From Orlajensenia leifsoniae (GTDB lineage Bacteria > Actinomycetota > Actinomycetes > Actinomycetales > Microbacteriaceae), in contig NZ_SPQZ01000003.1 in assembly GCF_004570845.1 (NCBI RefSeq), positions 434,001-498,000 on the forward strand: a stretch of DNA of 64,000 nucleotides, given 5' to 3'. Positions 1-8,268 of this stretch are shown here, in pieces (the stretch's first letter is position 1; every line of letters starts with the position of its first letter). The notes below the pieces were generated by a model. It was given only the letters and a program-made list of their open reading frames with translations, was not told the origin of the DNA and searched no databases. A program made the position numbers and the translations under genes.

Positions 1-10
1 TGAAGATCTA

Positions 11-178
11 ATGGCTAAGCAGCAGGACATCCGTCCCATCATCAAGCTCCGTTCGACGGCAGGCACCGGTTACACCTACGTGACCCGCAAGAACCGTCGC
101 AACAACCCCGATCGACTCGTGCTGAAGAAGTACGACCCCGTAGTGCGCAAGCACGTCGACTTCCGCGAGGAGCGCTAA
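11..178 (+). CDS. rpmG: 50S ribosomal protein L33, zinc-independent type
   Basis: A 55-residue basic protein ([18 protein letters not shown]...) that matches bacterial L33 along its full length; it sits in the large ribosomal subunit near the E site. It contains no cysteine, so it is the C-minus paralogue that does not need zinc. The TGA at 1-3 is probably the stop of an upstream gene, and rpmB (L28) is the usual neighbour, but it lies outside the window. Only 4 nt separate it from rpsN, so the two are co-transcribed. In actinobacteria such C-minus sets are often Zur-regulated; no Zur site can be seen because the promoter is off the window. Confidence 0.96.
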   Translation: MAKQQDIRPIIKLRSTAGTGYTYVTRKNRRNNPDRLVLKKYDPVVRKHVDFREER

Positions 179-182
179 ACAT

Positions 183-488
183 ATGGCTAAGAAGAGCAAG
201 ATCGCCCGCAACGAGCAGCGCAAGGTCATCGTCGCGCGCTACGCCACGAAGCGCGCCGAGCTGAAGAAGGCTCTCGTCGACCCCAACGGAACCGACGAGT
301 CCCGCGAGGAGGCCCGCAAGGGTCTGCAGAAGCTTCCCCGCAACGCTTCGCCCATCCGCGTTCGCAGCCGCGACGCCATCGACGGCCGCCCCCGCGGTGT
401 CCTCACGAAGTTCGGCGTCTCGCGCGTCCGCTTCCGTGACATGGCACACCGTGGCGAGCTGCCCGGCATCACCAAGTCGAGCTGGTAA
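183..488 (+). CDS. rpsN: 30S ribosomal protein S14, zinc-independent type
   Basis: A 101-residue protein starting [13 protein letters not shown] and ending [11 protein letters not shown], the standard S14 C-terminus. The length is that of the long, cysteine-free S14 (about 101 aa) rather than the 61-aa zinc-ribbon form. The conserved [16 protein letters not shown]-like segment (here residues about 80-92) contacts 16S rRNA in the small-subunit head. It follows rpmG after 4 nt, and a GAGGAG at 167-172 inside the end of rpmG can serve as its ribosome binding site. A strong hairpin 34 nt downstream closes the operon. Confidence 0.96.
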   Translation: MAKKSKIARNEQRKVIVARYATKRAELKKALVDPNGTDESREEARKGLQKLPRNASPIRVRSRDAIDGRPRGVLTKFGVSRVRFRDMAHRGELPGITKSSW

Positions 489-521
489 CACCCATCTCGG
501 CCTGATGGCCTGAAACATCCT

Positions 522-556
522 GGACGGGATGTCGACTTCGTGTCGGCATCCCGTTC
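522..556 (+). terminator. rpmG-rpsN operon terminator hairpin
   Basis: Arms 522-536 and 542-556 pair over 15 bp with two G-U wobbles around a TTCGT loop. No clear T-run follows, as is common for actinobacterial hairpin terminators. It lies 34 nt after the rpsN stop. Confidence 0.75.
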
Positions 557-846
557 AGTGCGTCAACCGCGGAACGGATGCCGGGAGCCGCCTGAGCGCC
601 GAAATGTACCCCGATGTACCGCATCCGGGGGCGACTGACGTGACGAATGTGGCGAATGCGACCGATTCCGCGTGTCGCGAACGCCCATAAGGGCCTGAAA
701 TCCGCGGAATCTCGCGGATCTCTGTTACATTCGAGGCGGTCATCCGACCAAAAGGGGCAGGCGGAAACGCCCACCCCGCCATCTCGAAAAGCTGTACGGC
801 TCGACATCGAGCCGGCACGCAGATGTACGTCCGAGGAGGACACTCA
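557..846 (+). promoter_or_regulatory. hup upstream region
   Basis: A 290-nt non-coding stretch between the S14 terminator and hup. I see no convincing ORF or RNA gene. It must hold the hup promoter; TTACAT at 725-730 is a weak -10 candidate without a convincing -35 partner. An AGGAGG-type ribosome binding site at 832-840 precedes the hup ATG and decides its start. Confidence 0.4.
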
Positions 847-1134
847 ATGGCTGACAAGTCGCTTAACAAGACCGAGCTCGTCGCAAAGATCGCTGCGTCC
901 ACGGGTCAGAGCCAGGCCACGGTCGACGGCGTTCTCGGCGGTTTCTTCGACGCTCTCGCCGAGTCCGTCGGCAACGACGTCAAGGTCTCGATCCCGGGAT
1001 GGCTCGCTGTCGAGCGCACCCACCGCGCTGCGCGCACCGGCCGCAACCCGCAGACCGGCGCCACCATCGAGATCGCTGCCGGCTACTCGGTCAAGGTCTC
1101 CGCTGGTTCGAAGCTCAAGGCTGCTGCCAAGTAG
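847..1134 (+). CDS. hup: HU-family nucleoid DNA-binding protein
   Basis: A 95-residue HU homologue (MADKSLNKTELVAKIAAST...). The two N-terminal helices (residues 4-40) form the dimer, and the GRNPQTGATIEI signature (about 64-75) lies at the base of the DNA-binding beta arm. The length is that of classical HU, without the long Lys/Ala tail of mycobacterial HupB. The ATG at 847 is chosen over an in-frame upstream GTG-type start because AGGAGG sits 8-12 nt before it and HU proteins start at this point. The monocistronic layout, with hairpins on both sides, fits a highly expressed nucleoid protein. Confidence 0.95.
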   Translation: MADKSLNKTELVAKIAASTGQSQATVDGVLGGFFDALAESVGNDVKVSIPGWLAVERTHRAARTGRNPQTGATIEIAAGYSVKVSAGSKLKAAAK

Positions 1135-1208
1135 TCTCCACTTCACCGCCTCGAGGGCTCGGCTCCGGCCGACTGTCAGCCAGATGAGCTGATCAGCAGC
1201 CCTCGATG

Positions 1209-1253
1209 AATCGGGGTGTCTTCTGTCGAAGTTCGACGGGAGACGCCCCGATT
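1209..1253 (+). terminator. hup terminator hairpin
   Basis: Arms 1209-1221 and 1241-1253 pair over 13 bp with one wobble, and the loop carries a further small stem. CTGCGTTTC follows. It lies 75 nt after the hup stop. Confidence 0.75.
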
Positions 1254-1377
1254 CTGCGTTTCCCCCGAAGCGCTCGAGCACGCCGGGCTGATCCACCGCC
1301 CTTGAGGAATTCTCAGCCTGGTGGAACCATGGCTTCACGGTGTCTTCTCCGGACGCGCCGTGACGAGGGGGCTCGGC

Positions 1378-4300
1378 ATGCGACAGGCGCTACGTGTCTC
1401 TGCCGCCACGCTCGGCATCGCCGCTCTCGGAGCCGCCCTCGTACTGCTGCCGACTGCGGGCGCCCTCGGTGCATCGCCACCGGACACCATCGACACCGGC
1501 GACCCGCCCCCGCCGGCTGACCCGTCCACGCCCGGAGGAGTCGACGCGCCTTCGCCTGATCCAGACGAGACCGTCGTCGAGATGCCGCCTCCGGTGTCGC
1601 CCGAGATCGTCAGCAACGCGAACACCGTGCGCATGGCGTGGGTGGGCACGCCAGACGAGCGCCCCGCCGATGCCGCGCTCCTCACTCTGCAGGCGGCCAT
1701 CAATGCCGCCACGACCGATGACACCGTGTCCTTCGATTCGAACGACTACGCCTTCACGGGGGCGTTGTCGGTCACGAAGGCCGTGACGCTCGACACCGCG
1801 ACGGATTCCCTGCTCTACAGCAGGTTCACCGTCAGCGACGGCGGCTTGACTCTCGCAGACGATGTCGCCATCGGCGCAGCCAACACCGGGGCGGTGATCA
1901 CCGTGACCACGGGCGGTGCCGTGCTCTCGAACATCACGGTGCGCAACCCCACCCCGGTGCTGCGCCCGACGGGCATCCAGCTGGGCGCCGGCATCACCGA
2001 TGTCGTGATCGAGGGACTCGACATGGACGGCAACGGGGAGGCGTCCTCATACGGGGTGAACCTCACCACCGGGTCGGCCACCATCACCGACCCGTCGATC
2101 GTCGGAGTCGCCGTGGGCGTCACGGCGACGGCAGCGTCGACTGCCGGGGGCGTCTCGATCAGCGGCGGCTCCATCGCGGCCGCCACCACGGGCGTCTCGC
2201 TCGGCACGGCGACGACGCCGACGGTGACCGGGCTCGCCGTGACGGGTCCGGGCAGCGCAGGCACGGGGATCGACCTGGCGAAGTCCAGCGGTGCCGTCGT
2301 CACCGGCGCGACTGTGAGCGGCTACGCGCGCGGGATCGGCGCCGCCACCACGAACGTCGGCCTCGGGCCAACCATCACCGACGCCGTCGTGACCGGAACC
2401 TTCCGCGAGGGCATCTCCCTGGGGGCGACGTCGGATGCCCGGGTCGTGCGGCCGAAGCTCACCGGCACCGACGCTCTGCAGTCGACGGGCATCCTCACCC
2501 TCATGGCTACGGGCGTGGTGATCGAGCAGCCGACGATCTCTGGGGTGCAGTACGGCATCTCCACGAGTTCGGCGAACACCGGCAGCGGACCCGAGATCAG
2601 CGCACCGACGATCACGGCATTCGGCGGCATCACCCTGGGCTCGACGCAGGGAGCGATCATCTCGGATGCCGTGCTCGACAGCGGCACCTGGGCGGGCGGC
2701 ACCGGCATCAACACCGTCAACGCGGGCAGGGTCACGATCACCGATGAGACCGCCACCGGCTTCCTCTACGCCATCGGATCCCAGTCCAACTTCGACCCCG
2801 ACTCGGATCGGGTCGACATCTCGATCTCGGACCTCACGGTGACCGGGGCGGCGAACGCGTCCAACGCCGTCTACCTGCTCGGGGTCGAGAACGCCTCCAT
2901 CGAGAACGTCACGGCGGACATCACCGGCGCAGCCCTCGTCATCCACCAGTCCGTCGGGGTGAATGCCCGCAACATCACCGTGACGGGTCACGAAGGGCCG
3001 ACGTCGGTGACGGGCGCCGCGATCCTACGCGCGTACGGGTCGCAGGACGTCAACGTCGACACGGCGTCCATCGATGCCGGTTCGTACGGATTCTTCTACT
3101 CGGCCACCGACGGCTCGACCATCACCAACGCGACCGTGGCGAACCTCCTCGAGTACGGCGTCTACGGGCGAAGCGTCGCCAACCTCGACCTCAGCGGGGT
3201 GACATTCACCGGAAACTCGGCTGTGGGGCTCCTCGTCGTGACGACGCCGGCAAACGGGATCAGCCACGACGTCGACATTCACGACAACACCATGAGCGGC
3301 AATGACAGCGGCATCCAGGTGCTGCAGGGCACGACCGACGTCGAGATCCACGGCAACACCGTGAGCGGGCAGCCCGACGTCGTCACCGCCGGCGGGGCCC
3401 ACAACCTCGTGATCGCGGAGAACACGATCGACCAGGTCGGTTCGCCCTCGGATGCCGCCATCGCCGTCGCGCCCCTCTGGGAGGACGGCGCCGTACCCGG
3501 CTCCTACTCGTCGTCGGGCATTGAGATCACGGGGAACACATTCCGCGGTGGTGGCACCTGGCTCCGTGTCGGGACGGTCGACGGCACCTCCGACGAGGCT
3601 GCTCGGCGCACCCTGTCAGACCCCATCCGTTTCACGGGCAACAGCGTCCCCGCGGACTCGACAGCGATCGTCACCCTGCCGAACGCAGTCGTGGGCGCCG
3701 ACACCGCGACGCCGGCGGAGATCGCTCCGCTCGTGGCCGTGGCCGATGGTCCTGTCGCCGTCGATGCGCGGGACTACGACGACCCGAACGACTGGGGGGC
3801 GGCCTGCAGGGCCACAGGATTCCTCGACGGCGCCCTGTACTACGACGGCGGAGGGGCCCAGGTGCAGGAGCTCACCGAGGCTCCGGTCCTGTACCCGATG
3901 ACCTGCATCGACCTGTCCCTGACCGAGGGCATCGAGGTGGACTCCGACCAACAGTTCGGCATCGGCGACACGGTCACCTGGTCGCTGACCCCGCACAACG
4001 ACGGCCCGCGGGCGGCGCCGGCCGGCTGGACCGTCAGTCAACTGCTGCCGGACGGCGTCGAGCTCGTCTCGATCGCCGGTGACGGGTACATGCTCGACGG
4101 CGCGACAGCCACGGCGGCTGCCGAACTCCCGTCCGGCGAAGACGGCCCAAGCCTGACGGTCGTGGTTCGGATCATCACGGCTCCTCCGGGCGAGTCGACC
4201 ATGCACAATGTCGCGTACACCGGCCCGGCAGCCGTTGTGGTCGACCTCGACGGCGACGGGTTCGCCGACCCGATCGTGGAGCAGACGAGCCCGCTCGTCG

Positions 4301-4584
4301 TGCCGACAATCGACACCGACACCGACGCGTCCGAAACCGACAACGATGCTCAGGGCAGCTGGGTCGTCGTCGTGGATGAGCCCACTCCTGAGCCGCCTGC
4401 CCCGGGACCGCCGCTTCCCGAGCCGCCGGGGACTGGGGGAGTGTCGGACTCGGGCGCCGATCCCGCGGCCGCCGGTGGCCTGTCGAGCACCGGCTCCGAC
4501 CCTGTGCCGCTACTGCTGGCAGCAGCGATGATGCTTCTGGCGGGCATCGGCGCCGTCGTCGTCGGCCGCAGGCGACTCAGCTGA
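1378..4584 (+). CDS. Secreted beta-helix surface protein with LSSTG wall anchor
   Basis: A 1068-residue exported protein. It has a signal peptide (residues 1 to about 30, hydrophobic core ATLGIAALGAALVLLP) and a Pro/Asp-rich linker. Residues about 85-800 are rich in short V/I-T-G-N repeats (ITGNTF, IEITGN, VEIHGNTV) typical of right-handed parallel beta-helices (pectate-lyase-like folds). A DUF11-like domain follows (about 840-960, around DTVTWSLTPHNDGP), then a Pro-rich stalk. The end has an LSSTG sorting motif, a 20-residue membrane segment and RRRLS, so a sortase can attach it to peptidoglycan. The ATG at 1378 is chosen because GAGGGGG precedes it and it gives a normal signal peptide; an upstream in-frame GTG at 1321 would add 19 residues. 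Catalytic activity cannot be inferred. It could be an adhesin or a glycan-binding or glycan-cleaving protein. Confidence 0.88.
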   Translation: MRQALRVSAATLGIAALGAALVLLPTAGALGASPPDTIDTGDPPPPADPSTPGGVDAPSPDPDETVVEMPPPVSPEIVSNANTVRMAWVGTPDERPADAALLTLQAAINAATTDDTVSFDSNDYAFTGALSVTKAVTLDTATDSLLYSRFTVSDGGLTLADDVAIGAANTGAVITVTTGGAVLSNITVRNPTPVLRPTGIQLGAGITDVVIEGLDMDGNGEASSYGVNLTTGSATITDPSIVGVAVGVTATAASTAGGVSISGGSIAAATTGVSLGTATTPTVTGLAVTGPGSAGTGIDLAKSSGAVVTGATVSGYARGIGAATTNVGLGPTITDAVVTGTFREGISLGATSDARVVRPKLTGTDALQSTGILTLMATGVVIEQPTISGVQYGISTSSANTGSGPEISAPTITAFGGITLGSTQGAIISDAVLDSGTWAGGTGINTVNAGRVTITDETATGFLYAIGSQSNFDPDSDRVDISISDLTVTGAANASNAVYLLGVENASIENVTADITGAALVIHQSVGVNARNITVTGHEGPTSVTGAAILRAYGSQDVNVDTASIDAGSYGFFYSATDGSTITNATVANLLEYGVYGRSVANLDLSGVTFTGNSAVGLLVVTTPANGISHDVDIHDNTMSGNDSGIQVLQGTTDVEIHGNTVSGQPDVVTAGGAHNLVIAENTIDQVGSPSDAAIAVAPLWEDGAVPGSYSSSGIEITGNTFRGGGTWLRVGTVDGTSDEAARRTLSDPIRFTGNSVPADSTAIVTLPNAVVGADTATPAEIAPLVAVADGPVAVDARDYDDPNDWGAACRATGFLDGALYYDGGGAQVQELTEAPVLYPMTCIDLSLTEGIEVDSDQQFGIGDTVTWSLTPHNDGPRAAPAGWTVSQLLPDGVELVSIAGDGYMLDGATATAAAELPSGEDGPSLTVVVRIITAPPGESTMHNVAYTGPAAVVVDLDGDGFADPIVEQTSPLVVPTIDTDTDASETDNDAQGSWVVVVDEPTPEPPAPGPPLPEPPGTGGVSDSGADPAAAGGLSSTGSDPVPLLLAAAMMLLAGIGAVVVGRRRLS

Positions 4585-4653
4585 TCGCCAGCGACACCAT
4601 TCGCTGAGGGCTCGGGGTGACGACGGGCGACCGAAGCTCTCGGCGACCGAACG

Positions 4654-4659
4654 TAGACT
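4654..4659 (+). promoter_or_regulatory. -10 box TAGACT, leaderless start
   Basis: TAGACT ends 6 nt before the GTG at 4666, so transcription is expected to begin at the start codon. There is no ribosome binding site in the gap. Confidence 0.55.
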
Positions 4660-4665
4660 TGTCTG

Positions 4666-6648
4666 GTGAAGCGATCCGCCCGAGTGCTCGGCCCCGCCGT
4701 GCTCGTGGCGGCGGCAGTGCTCACCCTCATCGCGGCTCTCGCCTATGGCGGGGGAGCGGCGCCTCAGGCCCTCGAGGATCCGGGGGCGCTCGTGCGCTGG
4801 GGTCTGCCCACGGCCAAGCTCCTCGTGAACCTCGGTGCCGCCGGCATGATCGGCGCTCTCGTGCTGGTGTGCTGGGCGCTCAGCCCCGATGAGGACGAGT
4901 TCGACGGAGCGCTCGACGTGGCAGCGGCATCCGCCGGCGTCTTCACCGTCGCAGCCGGTGCCACCGGCTTCCTGACCTTCCTCTCGGTCACCAACACCCC
5001 GGTGACCTTCGACGATCGCTTCGGCGCCACCCTCAGCCAGTTCCTCACGGCCATCCCCCTCGGCCAGGCCTGGCTCGCGACCACGCTCATCGGCGCCCTC
5101 GTCACTGTGCTGTGCTTCGCCGTGCGCAACCACACGGCGCTGGTCTTCGTGACGGTGGTGGCTGTCGCCGCACTGGTGCCGATGGCGCAGCAGGGCCACG
5201 CCGCCGGAACCGCCGGCCACAACGCCGCCATCATCGCACTCGGCCTGCACCTGGTGTTCGCGGCCGTCTGGCTCGGGGGGCTGCTCACGATCGTGCTGCT
5301 GCGCTCCAAGCTCCAGCCCGGCCGTCTCGTCGTCGTGCTCGGTCGGTACTCGACCGTCGCACTCATCTGTTTCATCGTGGTGGCGGCATCCGGATATGTG
5401 AGTGCCGCCCTGCGCATCGGCACCTTCGACAACCTGTTGACGCCCTACGGGGTGCTGGTGTTCGGCAAGATCGCCGCCCTGCTGGCTCTCGGATGCTTCG
5501 GGGCCGTGCAGCGCCGCTACGCGATCGGACGCATCGCCCGCTCGGCCGACCAAGGCCTCGGCAGCGCCCGCGGCTGGTTCTGGGGCATCGTCGTCGTCGA
5601 GCTGGCCTTCATGGGCATCGCCGCCGGCCTCGCCGCAGCACTCGCGCGCACGGCCACGCCGATCGCCGAGACCCCTCCGGGCGCGGGAACGCCGGCCGAA
5701 CTGCTCACGGGAGAGCCCCTGCCGCCGGTGCTCACCGGAGCCCGCTACCTCACCGAGTGGAACTGGGACCTGCTCTGGGTCCTGGCCTGCGCCTTCGGTG
5801 CGTTCTTCTACCTCGCCGGCGTCTGGCGCCTGCACCGCCGCGGCGACAAGTGGCCGATCTTCCGCACCATCTCGTGGCTCGCCGGCCTCGCCGTGTTGTT
5901 CTACGTGACCAACGGAGCCGTGAACCTCTACGGGCAGTACCTCTTCTCGGCGCACATGCTCGCGCACATGGTGCTCACCATGGGCGTGCCGGTGCTCCTG
6001 GTTCCCGGCGCCCCGGTGACCCTGGCGCTGCGCAGCATCCGTCCTCGCAAGGACGGCAGCCGAGGCGGCCGCGAGTGGATCATGCTCGCCGTGCACTCGC
6101 GTTTCGCGGGAGTCATCGCCAACCCGATCGTCGCGGCCGTGCTGTTCGCCTCGAGCCTCTGGATCTTCTACTACACGACGCTGTTCAGCTGGGCGACCAC
6201 CGATCATCTCGGCCACGAGTGGATGACGGTGCACTTCCTGCTCACCGGCTACCTGTTCGTCCAGTCCATCATCGGCATCGACCCGGTGCCCTACAGGCTG
6301 CCGTACCCGTTCCGCCTGCTTCTGCTGCTGCTCACCATGGCGTTCCACGCGTTCTTCGGCCTGGCCATCATGACCGGAACGGGCCTGCTGCTCGCCGACT
6401 GGTACGGCGCGATGGGCTGGGGAACGGATGCGCTGGCCGACCAGCAACTCGGCGGCGGCATCGCGTGGAGTGTCGGCGAGATCCCGACGGTGGCGCTGGC
6501 CATCGCCGTGGCCATCCAATGGAGCCGAGCCGACGAGCGCGAGACCAAGCGCCGCGATCGCAACGCCGACCGTACGAACGAAGCCGAACTCGAGGCCTAC
6601 AACGCCCGCCTCGAGGCGATGGCCCAGCGCGACACGTCGGTTCACTGA
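4666..6648 (+). CDS. CopD/CtaG fusion: copper-handling and cytochrome c oxidase assembly membrane protein
   Basis: A 660-residue polytopic membrane protein with two joined families. Residues about 1-330 form a CopD-like copper-resistance domain with roughly eight membrane segments. Residues about 345-640 form a CtaG (caa3-type) domain with about seven segments, including the His-rich stretch HMLAHMVLTMGVPVLLVPG and 'LGHEWMTVHFLLTGYLF'. In actinobacteria this fusion delivers or handles copper for respiratory oxidase assembly at the cytoplasmic membrane. The C-terminal tail is charged and cytosolic. The GTG start is fixed by the leaderless -10 box just upstream. The gene stands alone, convergent with the next gene across a dispersed repeat element. 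Confidence 0.9.
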   Translation: MKRSARVLGPAVLVAAAVLTLIAALAYGGGAAPQALEDPGALVRWGLPTAKLLVNLGAAGMIGALVLVCWALSPDEDEFDGALDVAAASAGVFTVAAGATGFLTFLSVTNTPVTFDDRFGATLSQFLTAIPLGQAWLATTLIGALVTVLCFAVRNHTALVFVTVVAVAALVPMAQQGHAAGTAGHNAAIIALGLHLVFAAVWLGGLLTIVLLRSKLQPGRLVVVLGRYSTVALICFIVVAASGYVSAALRIGTFDNLLTPYGVLVFGKIAALLALGCFGAVQRRYAIGRIARSADQGLGSARGWFWGIVVVELAFMGIAAGLAAALARTATPIAETPPGAGTPAELLTGEPLPPVLTGARYLTEWNWDLLWVLACAFGAFFYLAGVWRLHRRGDKWPIFRTISWLAGLAVLFYVTNGAVNLYGQYLFSAHMLAHMVLTMGVPVLLVPGAPVTLALRSIRPRKDGSRGGREWIMLAVHSRFAGVIANPIVAAVLFASSLWIFYYTTLFSWATTDHLGHEWMTVHFLLTGYLFVQSIIGIDPVPYRLPYPFRLLLLLLTMAFHAFFGLAIMTGTGLLLADWYGAMGWGTDALADQQLGGGIAWSVGEIPTVALAIAVAIQWSRADERETKRRDRNADRTNEAELEAYNARLEAMAQRDTSVH

Positions 6649-6664
6649 GGCTGGCGCCGCCGCC

Positions 6665-6770
6665 TCCCGCTCGCAGAGGGCCGAGCGGAGCGACCGCCCG
6701 ACGCGCGTCGTGACCTGGCGGAACGTTGGCGCATCGGGCGCGGACTCCGTCCGGCCCTCAGCGAGCGGGA
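6665..6770. repeat. Dispersed ~105-bp intergenic element, copy A
   Basis: The ends 6665-6683 and 6752-6770 are 19-bp inverted repeats with one mismatch (core CCGCTCGCTGAGGGCCG). The interior carries GAGCGGAGCGACCGCCCGA near one end and CGGACTCCGTCCGG near the other. It separates two convergent genes and may act as a bidirectional terminator. Confidence 0.8.
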
Positions 6771-6796
6771 AAGGGGCGAACGGGGAGACGAACGGC

Positions 6797-8179
6797 TCAG
6801 TGCAGCTGGATGTTCAGGTTGCCGTCCGGCCCGATCACGACCGTCGCGCCCATCGAGTAGGCCTCGTCGCGCTCGACCGTCGACTCCTCGCCGTCGTAGA
6901 GCGACTGCACCCCGACCGAGATGTGAGCCACGCCCGGAGTCGACGGCATCTGGAAGGCCGTGTCATCCGCAACCAGGGTCACCTCGGGGTAGCTCACGAT
7001 GCTCCACACGGGGTCGCTGATGACACGATCGTCGATGACGGTGCCGAAGGGGCAACCCGTGGGCTGCAGCACCTTCTGGGTGGCGCACTGGTCGAGGAAC
7101 CCGTTGATCTCGGTCTGCACCTCGTCGACGAACGCCTTCGTCGGCTGCACGTCGATGGAGACGTCCTGGGTCCCGACCTTCGTGACGGGAACGGCCTGCG
7201 GCGCAGCCTCGAGCTGCAGCGATGACCGGCTGAATTCGTAGAGCGCCGGGGCGAGCACGAGGTAGTCGGCCGAGTTGTTGAAGCTCGCCGGGGCGTCGGG
7301 TGCGGCGTGGGCGCGAGCGTCGAGGGTGAGACCGTTGACGGTGAAGGTGTCGTCGTGCAGCACTGTGACCGAGAGCGCGGCGATGGGGCTCGTGGCGAAG
7401 CGCCAGGAGTGGAAGACCCCGCCCCAGCTTCCGGCGCGCTCGACGTCGAAGGTCATGGTCTCGCTCGTGCCGCCGAGCTTCACGCGATAGGTCACCGTGT
7501 GGTGGCCCTCGTCGTCGTTGGTGTCGCTCACCAACTCGACCGAGCTCGGTCCGCGGAGGACCGAGCTGCGCAACAGGGTGTCGACGGACTTGGGCGGGAG
7601 GCCGGCCGAGGGGAGGTCTTCGGGGGCGATGCGCACCCCGGGCATGGCCAGCGCGGCGGTGGCGTCGCCGTTCTCGATGGCCGAGAGGTACTGCTCCACG
7701 AAGCCGGCTGCGCTGTAGATGCTGCGGTTGAGGGATCCGATCGTGGCGAGGAGGGCGGCGACGAGCAGCAGGGCGATGGTGAGCCAGAGCAGCACCGCGG
7801 CTGCCGGGTTCGTGACCCGGCTCTGAGTCGGCGCGGGTGCGGGGGTGGGCAGCACCGCGGTTCCCGCGACGTAGGCGCCGAGTCGAGGACCGGGGTCGCC
7901 GGCGGCGTGAGCGCCGTGGTGCCCGATGCCGAGCTCTCGATCCGAGACGATGGGCACGGGAATGGTGATCCCGAACGGGCTCGTCGCCGGAACCGACGTC
8001 GGCTCGATGTCGGGATCGTCGGCGGGATGAACGAGAGCCGGCTCCTGCTCGGGACCCTGCACCAGGGCCGGTGGCGACTCGGGGTCGGAGGCGGGGGTGG
8101 GCTCCGGGGCTATCTCGGGTTCAGGAGGGGGCGCGGATGCTGGCACGCCGTCGCGCTCCTCGTCCCTCCCCGGTTCCAC
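6797..8179 (-). CDS. Membrane-anchored protein with Pro-rich cytosolic region, function unknown
   Basis: A 460-residue protein. Residues 1 to about 130 are Pro/Glu/Ala-rich and disordered (PEPEIAPEPTPASDPESPP). One hydrophobic segment (about 133-155, AAAVLLWLTIALLLVAALLA) crosses the membrane, and the remaining ~300 residues would be outside. The external part contains 'CATQKVLQPTGCPFG', a possible disulfide pair, and ends GPDGNLNIQLH. The architecture resembles actinobacterial proteins of unknown function with two tandem NTF2-like or similar beta domains, but I do not recognise a named family. The GTG start is supported by TAGAAT ending 6 nt upstream. Confidence 0.8.
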   Translation of the reverse strand: MEPGRDEERDGVPASAPPPEPEIAPEPTPASDPESPPALVQGPEQEPALVHPADDPDIEPTSVPATSPFGITIPVPIVSDRELGIGHHGAHAAGDPGPRLGAYVAGTAVLPTPAPAPTQSRVTNPAAAVLLWLTIALLLVAALLATIGSLNRSIYSAAGFVEQYLSAIENGDATAALAMPGVRIAPEDLPSAGLPPKSVDTLLRSSVLRGPSSVELVSDTNDDEGHHTVTYRVKLGGTSETMTFDVERAGSWGGVFHSWRFATSPIAALSVTVLHDDTFTVNGLTLDARAHAAPDAPASFNNSADYLVLAPALYEFSRSSLQLEAAPQAVPVTKVGTQDVSIDVQPTKAFVDEVQTEINGFLDQCATQKVLQPTGCPFGTVIDDRVISDPVWSIVSYPEVTLVADDTAFQMPSTPGVAHISVGVQSLYDGEESTVERDEAYSMGATVVIGPDGNLNIQLH

Positions 8180-8185
8180 GTGGTC

Positions 8186-8191
8186 ATTCTA
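8186..8191 (-). promoter_or_regulatory. -10 box TAGAAT, leaderless start
   Basis: On the minus strand TAGAAT is followed by 6 nt and then the GTG start at 8179. This fits a leaderless mRNA. Confidence 0.6.
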
Positions 8192-8231
8192 TGGTGGGCC
8201 CCCGCACCGGACCCCGACCCGACCCGGACAG

Positions 8232-8237
8232 TACAGT
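8232..8237 (+). promoter_or_regulatory. -10 box TACAGT for the helicase gene
   Basis: TACAGT predicts a transcript start near 8244, which gives a ~25-nt leader containing GAAAGG just before the GTG at 8269. Confidence 0.4.
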
Positions 8238-8268
8238 GGGATGACCGTCTCCGTCGTGAAAGGCCGCT

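Noticed and set aside
2047-2991. 314-codon antisense frame over the beta-helix gene
   Set aside because: Composition is Arg/Asp/Gly-rich without a fold, and it arises from the periodic Val/Thr/Gly codons of the real gene.
4510-6645. Long open frame (711 codons) antisense to the CopD/CtaG gene
   Set aside because: The plus-strand frame encodes a recognised membrane protein. The antisense product is a low-complexity Arg/Glu/His/Gly-rich sequence typical of mirror frames in high-GC DNA.
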